A stretch of 48,303 nt of DNA from Hyphomicrobiales bacterium (GCA_017305555.1 JAFKKM010000045.1:1-48303), one strand, 5' to 3'; shown: positions 8,540-17,903, numbered from the stretch's first letter. The notes: generated from the letters alone by a model not told the origin. A program made the numbers and translations.

Positions 8540-9694
8540 ATGACCGAGAGCGATAATGCGTCAGGTCGTCGTCAGCCGTTGCCCGCCAGTATCGTGCAGG
8601 CGCTCGACTGGCTGAGCACGCGGCTCGACGAACCGGTCCAGCTCGAAACGCTAGCTGCCGTAGCGGGCGTGCGGCCGCGCACCCTGCAACTTCATTTCAG
8701 GGAGCATCTCGGCACCACGCCGCTGGGCTGGGTGCGGCGGACGCGGCTCGCGCGCGCCCGCGAGCAGCTTGCGGCCGCCGGAGACGATGCAACGAACATC
8801 ACCGACGTTGCGCTCGCCAACGGCTTCAATCAGTTCGGCCGCTTCGCGGCGCGCTATCGCAACCAGTTCGGCGAACTTCCCTCACAGACGCTGCGCGGGG
8901 CGCGAACGCACCGCGACATGCCGGAGATCGACGACGAGGCCCTACGCCTGACCTGGCGCGCGGTCGCGTCGGCTTTCGCGGTCGGTCCGCGATCATGCGG
9001 CGCGGCGCTGGCCGATGCCGAGCAGGCGCTCGAACGCGCGCCGGACTACGTGCTGCCGAAAGCAATCGCAGCGTGGTGCTGGAGTCAGCGCGCAGCCCAC
9101 AATTTCAACGGTGCATCCAGCAGCGACCGTATCCGCGCGCTGACGCTGGCGGACGAAGCGGCACGGCTCGCGTCTCACGACGCCATTGCCCTCAGCCTGT
9201 GCAGCGGCGCGCAAACGCTCGCGCGTCGCCTGCCCGAAGCCGACCGGCTGATCGAGAGCGCGCTGGCGCTCGATCCATGGTCGCCATGGGCATGGGTACG
9301 ACGCGGCTGGCTGTCGGCCTATGCCGGCGATGACGACGGCGCGTTGCGAGAGTTGCAGATCACCTTGCGGCTGATGCCATTCGAACCACTGCGCCACCTC
9401 ATCTTCATTGGCATCGGTTGCGCGCACTTCAACGCCGGTCGTTACGAGCGCGCGGTGCATTGGATCAGGGACGGCACGGAAGCGGTACCGGAATCGTTCT
9501 GGGCCGAGCGGGTGCTGGTCGCGGCGGCCGCGCACACCGGCGCACGCGATGAAGCACGTCGCCATGCACGACGCTTATTGCGCAAGGATGGTGACCTGAC
9601 GGTGGCAGTCGCACGCGAAGCGTGGCCGTTCCGGGCTTCCTTCATGGAGCGGCTATGCGATGGCCTCGCCGTCGCCGGCGTGCCCAAGCATTAG
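8540..9694 (+). CDS. AraC-type regulator with N-terminal HTH and TPR-like C-terminus
   Basis: 384 residues. The AraC/XylS DNA-binding domain is at the N-terminus (about 13-118): LETLAAVAGVRPRTLQLHFR is the first helix-turn-helix and ITDVALANGFNQFGRFAARYR the second. The rest (about 150-380) is Ala/Leu/Arg-rich helical repeats resembling tetratricopeptides (YVLPKAIAAWCWSQRAA, then LIESALALDPWSPWAWVRRG). Most AraC proteins have the reverse order. The repeats resemble those of adenylate-cyclase-type or CadC-like TPR regulators. I start at ATG 8540; a GTG at 8531 has no room for a ribosome site. A long hairpin follows the stop. Confidence 0.85.
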   Translation: MTESDNASGRRQPLPASIVQALDWLSTRLDEPVQLETLAAVAGVRPRTLQLHFREHLGTTPLGWVRRTRLARAREQLAAAGDDATNITDVALANGFNQFGRFAARYRNQFGELPSQTLRGARTHRDMPEIDDEALRLTWRAVASAFAVGPRSCGAALADAEQALERAPDYVLPKAIAAWCWSQRAAHNFNGASSSDRIRALTLADEAARLASHDAIALSLCSGAQTLARRLPEADRLIESALALDPWSPWAWVRRGWLSAYAGDDDGALRELQITLRLMPFEPLRHLIFIGIGCAHFNAGRYERAVHWIRDGTEAVPESFWAERVLVAAAAHTGARDEARRHARRLLRKDGDLTVAVAREAWPFRASFMERLCDGLAVAGVPKH

Positions 9695-9729
9695 CAGCGA
9701 CGGCCGAATTTGCTTCGGCCGTCGCTGCT
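9693..9729. terminator. 16-bp stem between convergent genes
   Basis: AGCAGCGACGGCCGAA (9693-9708) pairs perfectly with 9714-9729 around a 5-base loop. It overlaps the stop codon of the AraC-type gene and sits 6 bases before the end of the convergent EF-G-like gene. There is no good U-tract, but length and position suggest a bidirectional terminator. Confidence 0.6.
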
Positions 9730-9735
9730 GAAAAC

Positions 9736-11784
9736 CTACGCCGCCGCGCGGTGCGCCGCGACGATCTGGTCCGCCGCGCGGCCGGTGACTTCGGCCATGT
9801 GATCGAAGGTGCGGGTGAAACCGCCCGCGCCGGCCGTGGCTGAGCGTAACTCGACGATAAGATCGCCGATCTCGGCTTCCGGCATCGACGCGCGCACACA
9901 GTCCCAGCCGTCCCAGCCCTCACGGGTATCGAAGCCGAGAATCTGGCCGCGCCGGCCCGACAGAATGGCGTTGACCTTCGCCGTCGCCTCGCTAGGGCAG
10001 ACGATTTCGACCAGATGGATCGGCTCCAACAGCACCGGCGCGCATTGCGCTAATGCTTCGGCAACGCCCATCCGCGCAGCGGTGCGGAATGCCTGATCAG
10101 ATGAATCGACGCTGTGATAGGAACCGTCGGTCAACGTCACTTGCAGATCGATCACCGGAAAGCCGAGAGGACCGCGCGCGAGCGCATCCTTCGCGCCTTC
10201 CTCCACTGCGCCGATGTAGTTCTTCGGCACCGCGCCGCCGACCACCGTTTCCTCGAAACGGAAACCGTCGCCGCGCGGCAGCGGCTTGATGTCGAGCACG
10301 ACATCGCCGTACTGACCGTGTCCGCCGGACTGCTTCTTGTGGCGGCCGCGCTGGGTGGCGGATTTCCGGATCGTCTCCTGATAGCCGACGCCGGGCGGAT
10401 GCGACTTGGCATTGACGCCGTAACGCTCCTGCAAGCGCTCCATCGCGACGCGCAGATGCATCTCGCCCTGCCCCCACAGCACCATCTCGTGGTTGGCGGG
10501 GTTGTGCTGCACCGTGAGCGAGGGATCTTCCTCGGTGAGGCGCTGCAACGCCTGGCCGAGCTTCACGTCGTCCTTTCGGTCGTTCGCCGCCAGCGCTATC
10601 GCCAACACCGGCGGCGCCGCACCCATCTGCGCCAGCGGCGTCGGCGCGGTCTTCGCCGTCGTCAGCGTGTCGCCGGTCTTCATCGCATCGAGCTTGCCGA
10701 GTGCGACCACGTCGCCCGCCTCGGCGGACGCACGCTTGCTATCGCCCGCGCCGTTCGCCGCGAGGATTCCCGAGACGCGTCCCGCGCCGCCGCTCGAGGA
10801 TTGCACCGTCGCACCGTCGTCGAGATGACCGCGCAGCACCCGTGCCAACGACAGCTTGCCGCCGTGCTGCAAATGCGTGGTCTTGACGACGTATGCGAGC
10901 GCTGCGCCCTCCCCCGCCGCCGCGAGCCGCACCGCTGTATCGCTGATGCAAGGCGCTTCGTGACGTAGCGCCTTGAGCAGACGACCGACGCCATTCTGTC
11001 GCGCGGCGGAGCCGAGCAGCACCGGGCAAATCTGTCCTTCGCGCAATTCGCGGGCGAGGTCGTCGAAGATCGCATCACGCGGCGGCGGAATGTCGTCGAG
11101 CAATTGCTCCATCAGCGCGTTGTCGTGATCGGCGAGATATTCGAGCATGGTGAACCGCGCTTCTTTCTCGCGGTCGAGATTGCCGCCGTCGAGCGTAACG
11201 ACCTCGGAGGCGGTGTGCTCGCGATAGACAAACGCACGTTCCAGCGCGAGATCGACGAAGCCGGCGATGAGGTCGCCGTTCCAGATCGGAATTTGCCGCA
11301 GCACCAGCGGCACGCGCGAGGCCGGCTGCAACGCCGCGAGCGCTTCGCGGATGCGCTTGGTCGCCTTGTCGATCTTGTTGAGAAACAGGAAGCGGGGAAT
11401 CCGCGCATCTTCAAGCTCGCGCAGGATCACCTGCAACTGCGGCAGCTTGCGCTCGTCGGCTTCGCACACCACCACCGCCGCATCGACGATCGGCAGCACC
11501 GCGCGCATATCGTGCGCGAACTCGATCGAGCCCGGACAGTCGAGAAACGTATAGGTGTCGCCCATGAAGGTGACGGTCGCGGCGTTGAGACCGACGCCCA
11601 TCTTGTGCAGACGCGCTTCCGCGCCGGCATCGCCAACTGAAGTGCCTCCTTCAACGCTGCCGGCACGCGGGATCGCGCCGGTGCGGGCGAGGATGGCTTC
11701 GAGAAGAGTGGTTTTTCCGCTTTGAAAGGGGCCCACGAGCGCGATGCATCGTGAGCCGCGGGGACTTCTGACGTCATGTCCCAT
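9736..11784 (-). CDS. EF-G-like translational GTPase paralogue
   Basis: 682 residues. The domain order of elongation factor G is retained: GTPase (about 12-270), a beta-barrel domain with GKLSLARVLRG, and the C-terminal domains with LWGQGEMHLRVAMERLQERY, then the domain IV GHGQYGDVVLDIKP and domain V GRRGQILGFDTREGW. G1 is GPFQSGKTT (18-26) and G4 NKID (136-139). G3 is DCPGS (82-86), so the catalytic histidine of DTPGH is a serine, and the switch I RGITI motif is absent. This fits the EF-G-like (FusA2-type) group rather than true FusA. AGGAGG stands 5 bases before the ATG. A role in translation or ribosome handling is assumed from the family; none is proved. Confidence 0.88.
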   Translation of the reverse strand: MGHDVRSPRGSRCIALVGPFQSGKTTLLEAILARTGAIPRAGSVEGGTSVGDAGAEARLHKMGVGLNAATVTFMGDTYTFLDCPGSIEFAHDMRAVLPIVDAAVVVCEADERKLPQLQVILRELEDARIPRFLFLNKIDKATKRIREALAALQPASRVPLVLRQIPIWNGDLIAGFVDLALERAFVYREHTASEVVTLDGGNLDREKEARFTMLEYLADHDNALMEQLLDDIPPPRDAIFDDLARELREGQICPVLLGSAARQNGVGRLLKALRHEAPCISDTAVRLAAAGEGAALAYVVKTTHLQHGGKLSLARVLRGHLDDGATVQSSSGGAGRVSGILAANGAGDSKRASAEAGDVVALGKLDAMKTGDTLTTAKTAPTPLAQMGAAPPVLAIALAANDRKDDVKLGQALQRLTEEDPSLTVQHNPANHEMVLWGQGEMHLRVAMERLQERYGVNAKSHPPGVGYQETIRKSATQRGRHKKQSGGHGQYGDVVLDIKPLPRGDGFRFEETVVGGAVPKNYIGAVEEGAKDALARGPLGFPVIDLQVTLTDGSYHSVDSSDQAFRTAARMGVAEALAQCAPVLLEPIHLVEIVCPSEATAKVNAILSGRRGQILGFDTREGWDGWDCVRASMPEAEIGDLIVELRSATAGAGGFTRTFDHMAEVTGRAADQIVAAHRAAA

Positions 11785-11884
11785 TGCCGCCTCCTGATCT
11801 GGAGCTCGGCCCGTGATTGGGTCGGCAGCGGGAATGGTCTCAAGGGCGCTGCCGATTGGCAAGCGGGAACTTGGTCGGGGTGTA

Positions 11885-12361
11885 TCAGCGCCCCGGCCGC
11901 AACTCGAGACCGGCCAATCCCACCGCCACGCTGATACCGGTCGACCCCTGCACACTAAGCGGTTGCAGGGCGATAGAATTGGCCGAGCCGCCAATCAGCA
12001 CATTGGCACCAAGTCCGATGCCGATGTTGGCACTGCCCTGCGCGCCGGCATAATTGCCCGACAGATCGCCGATGCCGGCGCGTTCCACCGGCGCAAACAC
12101 CGCCCATGTCAGCGTCGATTGCTCGGTGATGCCGAGGTCGATGCCGACCTTGCGGATGGTCGCCACATAGGGTTGATCGGGCTTGCCCTCCGCGTGCAAG
12201 AGGCAACCCAGATTTGTGACCGAGCCGACGATGAAGCCGACGCTGGCGCCGCCACGGCATTCCAGCACGCCGATCTGAACGCGCTGCGATTGCTGGGCTT
12301 GAGCCGCACCAGAGATCAGCGCGGCGGCGGCCACGCCCAGAAGGATCGAACGACGGCGCAT
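11885..12361 (-). CDS. DUF992 exported protein (copy 1)
   Basis: 158 residues with a signal peptide (MRRRSILLGVAAAALISG, then AAQAQQ). The mature part begins QIGVLECRGGASVGFIVGSV and contains a second Cys (LGCLLHA), so a disulfide is possible. The rest is Gly-rich beta-type sequence with YVATIRKVGIDLGITEQS and NIGIGLGANVLIGGS. This is the DUF992 pattern; proteins of this family are periplasmic or envelope proteins of Rhizobiales with unknown function. A GGAGA site precedes the ATG. A paralogue lies at 12832-13368. Its stop falls about 100 bases upstream of the EF-G-like gene on the same strand. Confidence 0.87.
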   Translation of the reverse strand: MRRRSILLGVAAAALISGAAQAQQSQRVQIGVLECRGGASVGFIVGSVTNLGCLLHAEGKPDQPYVATIRKVGIDLGITEQSTLTWAVFAPVERAGIGDLSGNYAGAQGSANIGIGLGANVLIGGSANSIALQPLSVQGSTGISVAVGLAGLELRPGR

Positions 12362-12536
12362 GACATATCTTCTCCGGCGGGAGGGAAAAGCAAACGGCGG
12401 GTCCGCATGATGTTACACGCGACGGCAACAATTTGATATCGCAGATGTGACTGGCGAGAGGCCGCGGGCGGCACTATCCCCGTCAACGTCAGCCGGCGCG
12501 TGAGCAGGCAGCCTGACGTTTCCATGGCGAAGAAGA

Positions 12537-12737
12537 ATGCAGCATCAATCGATCATACGCTGTCCGTCTTGCGGTCATGAGTCGGTCGAGATCATGCCGG
12601 CCGACGCTTGCGTCTTCTTCTACGACTGCAAGGGATGCGGACAACGTCTGAAACCAAAGGCTGGCGATTGCTGCGTGTTCTGCTCTTATGGCTCCGCACC
12701 CTGCCCGCCGATGCAATCCGGCACCTGCTGCGGCTAG
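12537..12737 (+). CDS. GDCCVxC-domain zinc-ribbon-like small protein
   Basis: 66 residues with ten cysteines. Visible pairs are CPSCG (9-13), CKGCG, GDCCVFCSYGSAPCPPMQ and a terminal CC. The GDCCVFC block defines the small GDCCVxC family, some members of which carry selenocysteine in place of cysteine. The N-terminal CxxC pairs would form a zinc ribbon. Relatives are often met near heavy-metal or mercury-resistance genes, but none is seen here. It reads against its DUF992 neighbours on both sides. The ATG follows a purine-rich GAAGAAGA. Confidence 0.85.
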   Translation: MQHQSIIRCPSCGHESVEIMPADACVFFYDCKGCGQRLKPKAGDCCVFCSYGSAPCPPMQSGTCCG

Positions 12738-12784
12738 AGCACGCGAGCTGGTCCAGCCTCATTATTGGCGTTGCAAAAGCCAAC

Positions 12785-12810
12785 AAAAAAGGCCCGCTTG
12801 CGCGGGCCTT
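12785..12810 (-). terminator. intrinsic terminator of the second DUF992 gene
   Basis: On the minus strand, AAGGCCCGC (12802-12810) pairs with GCGGGCCTT (12789-12797) around a 4-base loop and is followed by six U. It lies 22 bases past the stop of the 12832-13368 gene. Confidence 0.85.
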
Positions 12811-12831
12811 CAATGTCACGTCACGCCGCGC

Positions 12832-13368
12832 TTAGCGGTGGTGACGATGATGGTGATGGTGCTTGCGATGCTTGCGCGCCTTGCGGTGCGGCGCGGCGGC
12901 CGGACGCAGCTCAACGTCGATGACGCCAGCGGTGGCGTTCAGGCCGGTCTGGCCTTGCAGGCTGAGCGGCTGCAACGAGAACGCGTTGTTCGAACCGCCG
13001 ACGAGCAGGTTACCGCCGAGGCCGACGCCGACCGACGCATTGGCGCCGACGCCGCCAAAGTGACCGGCGAGGTCACCGCGACCGATCCGGTTGGTCGGCG
13101 CATAGACCGCCCAGGCGAGACCGGTCTGCTGGGTGAAGCCGAGATCGACGCCAAAGCGCTTGATCGTGGCGATATAGGGTTCCGGACGACGGCCGGTGCT
13201 CTCGAACGTACAGGTCAGATCAGTGGTCGAGCCGACCACGTAGCCGACATTCTGGCCGCCTTCGCAAGAAAGCACGCCGACCTGAAGCTGGCCCTGCTGG
13301 GCATTTGCGGTGGCGATCGAGGCAACCAGCGCCGCGGCGCCGATACCCAACATCTTCATCATACGCAT
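12832..13368 (-). CDS. DUF992 exported protein with His-rich tail (copy 2)
   Basis: 178 residues. A signal peptide (MRMMKMLGIGAAALVASIA, then TANAQQ) is followed by QVGVLSCEGGQNVGYVVGST, YIATIKRFGVDLGFTQQTGL and NASVGVGLGGNLLVGGSNN, matching the other DUF992 protein almost motif for motif. It differs by a C-terminal tail of Lys/Arg and nine His, ending HHHHHRHHR, absent from copy 1. The tail may bind metal ions, which would suit the neighbouring cysteine-rich protein, but this is conjecture. GGAGA lies 9 bases before the ATG. An intrinsic terminator follows. Confidence 0.87.
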   Translation of the reverse strand: MRMMKMLGIGAAALVASIATANAQQGQLQVGVLSCEGGQNVGYVVGSTTDLTCTFESTGRRPEPYIATIKRFGVDLGFTQQTGLAWAVYAPTNRIGRGDLAGHFGGVGANASVGVGLGGNLLVGGSNNAFSLQPLSLQGQTGLNATAGVIDVELRPAAAPHRKARKHRKHHHHHRHHR

Positions 13369-13492
13369 CTGAGTTTAGTCTCCGATTGTGTGGTCTTTAA
13401 CGGCCACGCTTTGATTGCCGGCGCACAGGAAGGTCCAGCCGTGTCCAAAACATGGCAGTTCCATGTGAAAACCGGAAAAAATTGCGGCAAAC

Positions 13493-13532
13493 CGGGCGAT
13501 CACGACGATATGATCGCCCGATATTCTTTTTG
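13493..13532 (+). terminator. hairpin with U-tract between aatA and the DUF992 gene
   Basis: CGGGCGATCA (13493-13502) pairs with TGATCGCCCG (13511-13520), followed on the plus strand by ATATTCTTTTTG. The U-tract favours plus-strand termination although no plus-strand gene precedes it closely. The same stem lies 23 bases past the aatA stop and may end that transcript on the minus strand. Confidence 0.5.
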
Positions 13533-13554
13533 CTGACTCTACCGGTAATTGCCG

Positions 13555-14895
<1,341 letters not shown>

Positions 14896-14934
14896 TCACA
14901 CCTCACGAAAGATTAAATAGCGCCGCCTACAACC

Positions 14935-16218
14935 ATGGGGCCCTTCGATGAACGAGATTTGCCCCGAATGCGCCCTCTCTGGCAGCAATTGAAATCAGGA
15001 GACTGGCTGACGCTGGAGCGCATCCGCGCTTACAGCCTCATGGTGCTGGTGATCGGCCTTGCCGTCGGCGCGGTCTGGATCGGCCTGTCAAAGGACGGTG
15101 TCGACCGTTACGGCAAGCCGCTCGGGACGGACTTCTCCAGCTTCTACGCTGCCGGATCGATGGCGCTGGAGGGGGATGCGGCAGCCGCCTATGACTTCGG
15201 GCTCCATCACGCCCGGGAGCAGCAGATATTTGGCGCAGCCACGCCCTATTACGCGTGGCTCTATCCGCCGATCTTCTTCCTGGTCGCGGCGCCATTGGCG
15301 TGGCTGCCATATCCAGCCGCATTCGCGGTCTGGCAGTTCGGCTCGCTCGCGCTCTACCTCATCGTGATCGGCACCATTTTGCGTGGCGTCCGCGCCGACA
15401 ACGCTGTGCGGCGAAACTGGCTTCTCGTCGCAATCGCGTTTCCGGCGGTGCTTCTCAACATCGGCCACGGTCAGAACGGACTTCTCAGCGCCGCCCTTTT
15501 CGGGGCCGCGCTGATCACGTTGCCAAGGCGGCCCGTGCTGGCAGGCGTCCTGTTCGCGGTGCTCGCCTACAAACCGCAATTCGGCATCGCAATTCCATTC
15601 GCACTTCTCGCGGCCGGCCGGTGGCGGACCATCGCCGCGGCATGTCTCACGCTTGCGCTGCTCATTGCCGTCACTGCGTTCCTGTTCGGCATCGAGGCAT
15701 GGAGTGCATTCCTCGCCTCCACCAGCGTCTCTCGCAAAATCCTGCTGGAGAGCGGCGCGGTTGGATTCGAGAAATTGCAAAGCGCATTTGCCGTCGTGCG
15801 TTTGTGGGGCGGAGGCGTGACGCTCGCCTATGTGGTACAAGCGCTCGTCTCCTGCGCGGTCGTCGCCAGCATCGTCTGGTGCTGGCGCTCCACCTGCGAC
15901 GAGGCCCACAAGGCCGTCCTGCTGGTGGCCGGCACTCTGCTCGCCTCGCCGCATATCCTCGATTACGACCTCGTCGTCCTCGCAATTGCGATGGCGTTCC
16001 TCGCGACGCACGGGCTTCGTTTCGGCTTCCGTCCATTCGAGATATCGTTGCTCGGTGCGCTCTGGGTCGTACCGTCTGTGGCGCGCCAAGCAGCAGGCTT
16101 TATTGCCTTGCCGGTGGGCTTCCTTGTCATTGCCGCCTTCTACATGACGGTCCTCATGCACGTCCGGGACCAAGCAACAGCACAACGAAGCGACCGACTT
16201 CGCGCAGACGTGATCTGA
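14935..16218 (+). CDS. GT87-like (DUF2029) polytopic membrane glycosyltransferase
   Basis: 427 residues with about nine or ten hydrophobic segments beginning near residue 33 (YSLMVLVIGLAVGAVWIGL). The first periplasmic loop has GTDFSSFYAAGSMALEG, where the aspartate is typical of DUF2029/GT-C type transferases, followed by YYAWLYPPIFFLVAAPLA. ASPHILDYDLVVLAIAMAF near 340 is another family feature. Such enzymes usually use polyprenyl-phosphate sugars to build cell-envelope glycans; donor and acceptor are unknown. No strong ribosome site precedes the ATG at 14935, and the ATG at 14968 (MRPLWQQL) is a possible alternative. Confidence 0.75.
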   Translation: MGPFDERDLPRMRPLWQQLKSGDWLTLERIRAYSLMVLVIGLAVGAVWIGLSKDGVDRYGKPLGTDFSSFYAAGSMALEGDAAAAYDFGLHHAREQQIFGAATPYYAWLYPPIFFLVAAPLAWLPYPAAFAVWQFGSLALYLIVIGTILRGVRADNAVRRNWLLVAIAFPAVLLNIGHGQNGLLSAALFGAALITLPRRPVLAGVLFAVLAYKPQFGIAIPFALLAAGRWRTIAAACLTLALLIAVTAFLFGIEAWSAFLASTSVSRKILLESGAVGFEKLQSAFAVVRLWGGGVTLAYVVQALVSCAVVASIVWCWRSTCDEAHKAVLLVAGTLLASPHILDYDLVVLAIAMAFLATHGLRFGFRPFEISLLGALWVVPSVARQAAGFIALPVGFLVIAAFYMTVLMHVRDQATAQRSDRLRADVI

Positions 16219-16420
16219 GTGTGATGAGCGAACATCCGACCACGACGGTGGTGCAGTGCGGCAAAATCCTGCTGTGAGAACAGCCGGAAAGAAAGCCTTC
16301 AACTATTCCACGTTGGCGACCTTGCAGGCACCGTGCCCGCACCTCATTGTATGGGCCAGAAATCCTTCAGGAATCCCTCAAGCCCCTGCGGCCGTCCGCC
16401 GCCAATGAGACAAACGACGG

Positions 16421-17053
16421 ATGTACAAGCTCTATTCGATGCAGCGCTCCGGCAACAGCTACAAGGTTCGGCTGGCGCTGGCGGTGCTCAACATTCCCTA
16501 TCGCGCCGTCGAGATCGACATTCTGAGGGGCGAAAGCCGCACGCCGGACTTCCTCGCCAAGAATCCGAGCGGCCAGGTGCCGCTGCTTGAAGTGGAAGAC
16601 GGCCGCTACATCGCCGAATCCAACGCCATCCTCTGGTATCTGGCCAACGATACGCCGATCCGGCCGGAAACCCGCATCGGCCGCGCCGAAGCGTTACAAT
16701 GGATGTTCTTTGAGCAGCACGCGCTGGAGCCCAATATCGGCGCCGCCTATTTCTGGCTGGCGCTGGTGCGCGGCGGCCGAGACCTCCAGACCCATGCGCT
16801 CGACGACTGGATGGAGCGGGGTTATGCCGCGCTGCGGGTGATGGAAAATCACCTCAAGGCGCATGATTACTTCGCCGCCGGGCAATTCACCGTCGCCGAC
16901 ATCGCGCTCTATGGCTACACCCACGTCGCCGACCGTTGCGATTTCGACCTCGCAACCTTCCCGGCCATTCGCGACTGGCTTGCGCGCGTCGAAGACAGTC
17001 CAGGTTTCGTTTCGATGGACTGGCGGCCGGCGGACACCACCGCCAGCGCCTGA
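16421..17053 (+). CDS. glutathione S-transferase family protein
   Basis: 210 residues. The N-terminal thioredoxin-like domain (1-78) begins MYKLYSMQRSGNSYKVRLAL, with the catalytic-site serine in the RSGNSYK turn, the cis-Pro in GQVPLLEV (about 52-58) and the glutathione-binding ESNAI (about 66-70). The helical C-terminal domain has FTVADIALYGYTH, the conserved N-capping motif of the fold. The reaction could be glutathione conjugation or reduction; the substrate is unknown. It stands alone, preceded by about 200 bases in which I see no gene. Confidence 0.88.
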   Translation: MYKLYSMQRSGNSYKVRLALAVLNIPYRAVEIDILRGESRTPDFLAKNPSGQVPLLEVEDGRYIAESNAILWYLANDTPIRPETRIGRAEALQWMFFEQHALEPNIGAAYFWLALVRGGRDLQTHALDDWMERGYAALRVMENHLKAHDYFAAGQFTVADIALYGYTHVADRCDFDLATFPAIRDWLARVEDSPGFVSMDWRPADTTASA

Positions 17054-17087
17054 GATTTTCATCTCGTCAGGCAGAGTCCGCCTTCGA

Positions 17088-17234
17088 TCACGACGCTGAC
17101 GGCCGCGATGCCGAAGCGGCGCCTGCCGGCGCCGCGCGATAGTTGGCGGCATCGGTGGTGAAATGAGCGTGGCCATAGCTCGCAAGCTGTTTCTCGATCT
17201 TCGCGATCAGCCTGCGATCTGCAAGATCGCGCAA
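17088..17234 (-). CDS. possible 48-residue protein or 3' gene remnant
   Basis: Reading from a TTG at 17234, preceded by GAGG 7 bases upstream, the frame gives a helical, charged segment RDLADRRLIAKIEKQLASYG followed by HAHFTTDAANYR and an Ala/Ser/Pro-rich end. Composition is protein-like and unlike the shadow frames around it. No ATG exists, and upstream codons are Arg/Gly-rich, so this may be the surviving C-terminus of a lost gene. Family unknown. Confidence 0.35.
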   Translation of the reverse strand: MRDLADRRLIAKIEKQLASYGHAHFTTDAANYRAAPAGAASASRPSAS

Positions 17235-17335
17235 TCGCCAGCCTCGGCCCCGCCTTCGAGATCCTTTATACAGAGCTTTGGCTGCCCGGCTCAGGCCGGC
17301 TGTCGGAGCCTGCCAGCAAGGTGCGCGCCGTGCTG

Positions 17336-17464
17336 ATGATCGCGAGCCTGACCGGCTTTCAATCGGGTCGCCGGGTGATCGCGCGTGCCGCCGGCGATGC
17401 CGACCCGGTCGACGAAGTCATCGCCGCACTATGCGAGCAGAACGACGCCTTCGCCTCGAACTGA
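17336..17464 (+). pseudogene. possible C-terminal remnant of a decayed gene
   Basis: The frame from ATG 17336 reads MIASLTGFQSGRRVIARAAG and ends DEVIAALCEQNDAFASN, a plausible amphipathic C-terminus. The open frame extends upstream into coding-like sequence (PAFEILYTELWLPGSGRLSE) but no start or ribosome site supports it. I read it as a truncated gene end. Family unknown. Confidence 0.3.
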
Positions 17465-17618
17465 GAAGCTCCGGAGATCGGAAGTAATCGATCACGGAGT
17501 GCTGATTCCTCGCCACGTTTTAGCCACCTTCGGGGCTTTCGCCGCCAAAATCTTGCCGTTCCGCGTCGGCAGATTGCGTTTTGCGGGTGATTCGCCCGTC
17601 AGGTGAAGGAACACGACC

Positions 17619-17789
17619 ATGTCGCGGTCGCGCGGTCCCGGGCCGGGTTTCGCCGAGAAACCCACTCCGGTTGCGTCTTCAGGATTAACTCATGCGGTTG
17701 CCGCGTCGCTGGCGATCGCGCTCTCGGTCTGCCTGATGATGACCTTCACCCTGCTGACCATCAACACGCACCTGCCGCTGCCGGCCTGA
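17619..17789 (+). CDS. small single-span membrane protein
   Basis: 56 residues. A basic, Gly/Pro-rich N-terminus (MSRSRGPGPGFAEKP) precedes one hydrophobic segment, about residues 24-48 (THAVAASLAIALSVCLMM, then TFTLLTI), ending NTHLPLPA. AAGGA lies about 8 bases before the ATG. The positive-inside rule puts the N-terminus in the cytoplasm. It is easily missed because a longer, non-coding-like frame covers it. Function unknown. The next gene (17904) also encodes a small protein with one hydrophobic segment, so the two may belong together. Confidence 0.6.
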   Translation: MSRSRGPGPGFAEKPTPVASSGLTHAVAASLAIALSVCLMMTFTLLTINTHLPLPA

Positions 17790-17826
17790 GCGTGACGGCG
17801 GCGTTGCCGCCAGGATGTCGGTCATC

Positions 17827-17871
17827 TTCCAAGACCCCGTTTTCCAAGATTTCGTTTTCCAAGACCTCGTT
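17827..17871. repeat. 15-bp tandem repeat, three units
   Basis: Three consecutive 15-base units, TTCCAAGACCCCGTT, TTCCAAGATTTCGTT and TTCCAAGACCTCGTT, followed by a partial TTC. They lie between two small genes, 33 bases before the ATG at 17904. No open frame of interest crosses them. Confidence 0.8.
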
Positions 17872-17903
17872 TTCATTGTGCCCGCCGCAAAAGGCCGCCA
17901 TCC

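Larger units (their letters stand above)
17054..17618. other. degenerate intergenic region with coding-like fragments
   Basis: Over 560 bases without an intact conventional gene. Two short stretches read like protein: minus-strand 17088-17234 and plus-strand 17336-17464, both listed separately. Upstream of the latter the same plus frame continues back as EILYTELWLPGSGRLSEPAS without a start codon I can justify. This looks like the remains of one or more decayed genes. Confidence 0.45.

Noticed and set aside
10114-10968. 284-codon plus-strand frame opposite the EF-G-like gene
   Set aside because: Antisense shadow; the EF-G-like reading is complete and conserved.
15088-16302. 404-codon minus-strand open frame opposite the GT87-like gene
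   Set aside because: Charged shadow of a membrane protein coding strand; no start signal.
17827-17871. CRISPR array
   Set aside because: Units are contiguous 15-mers without spacers, and no cas genes are present.
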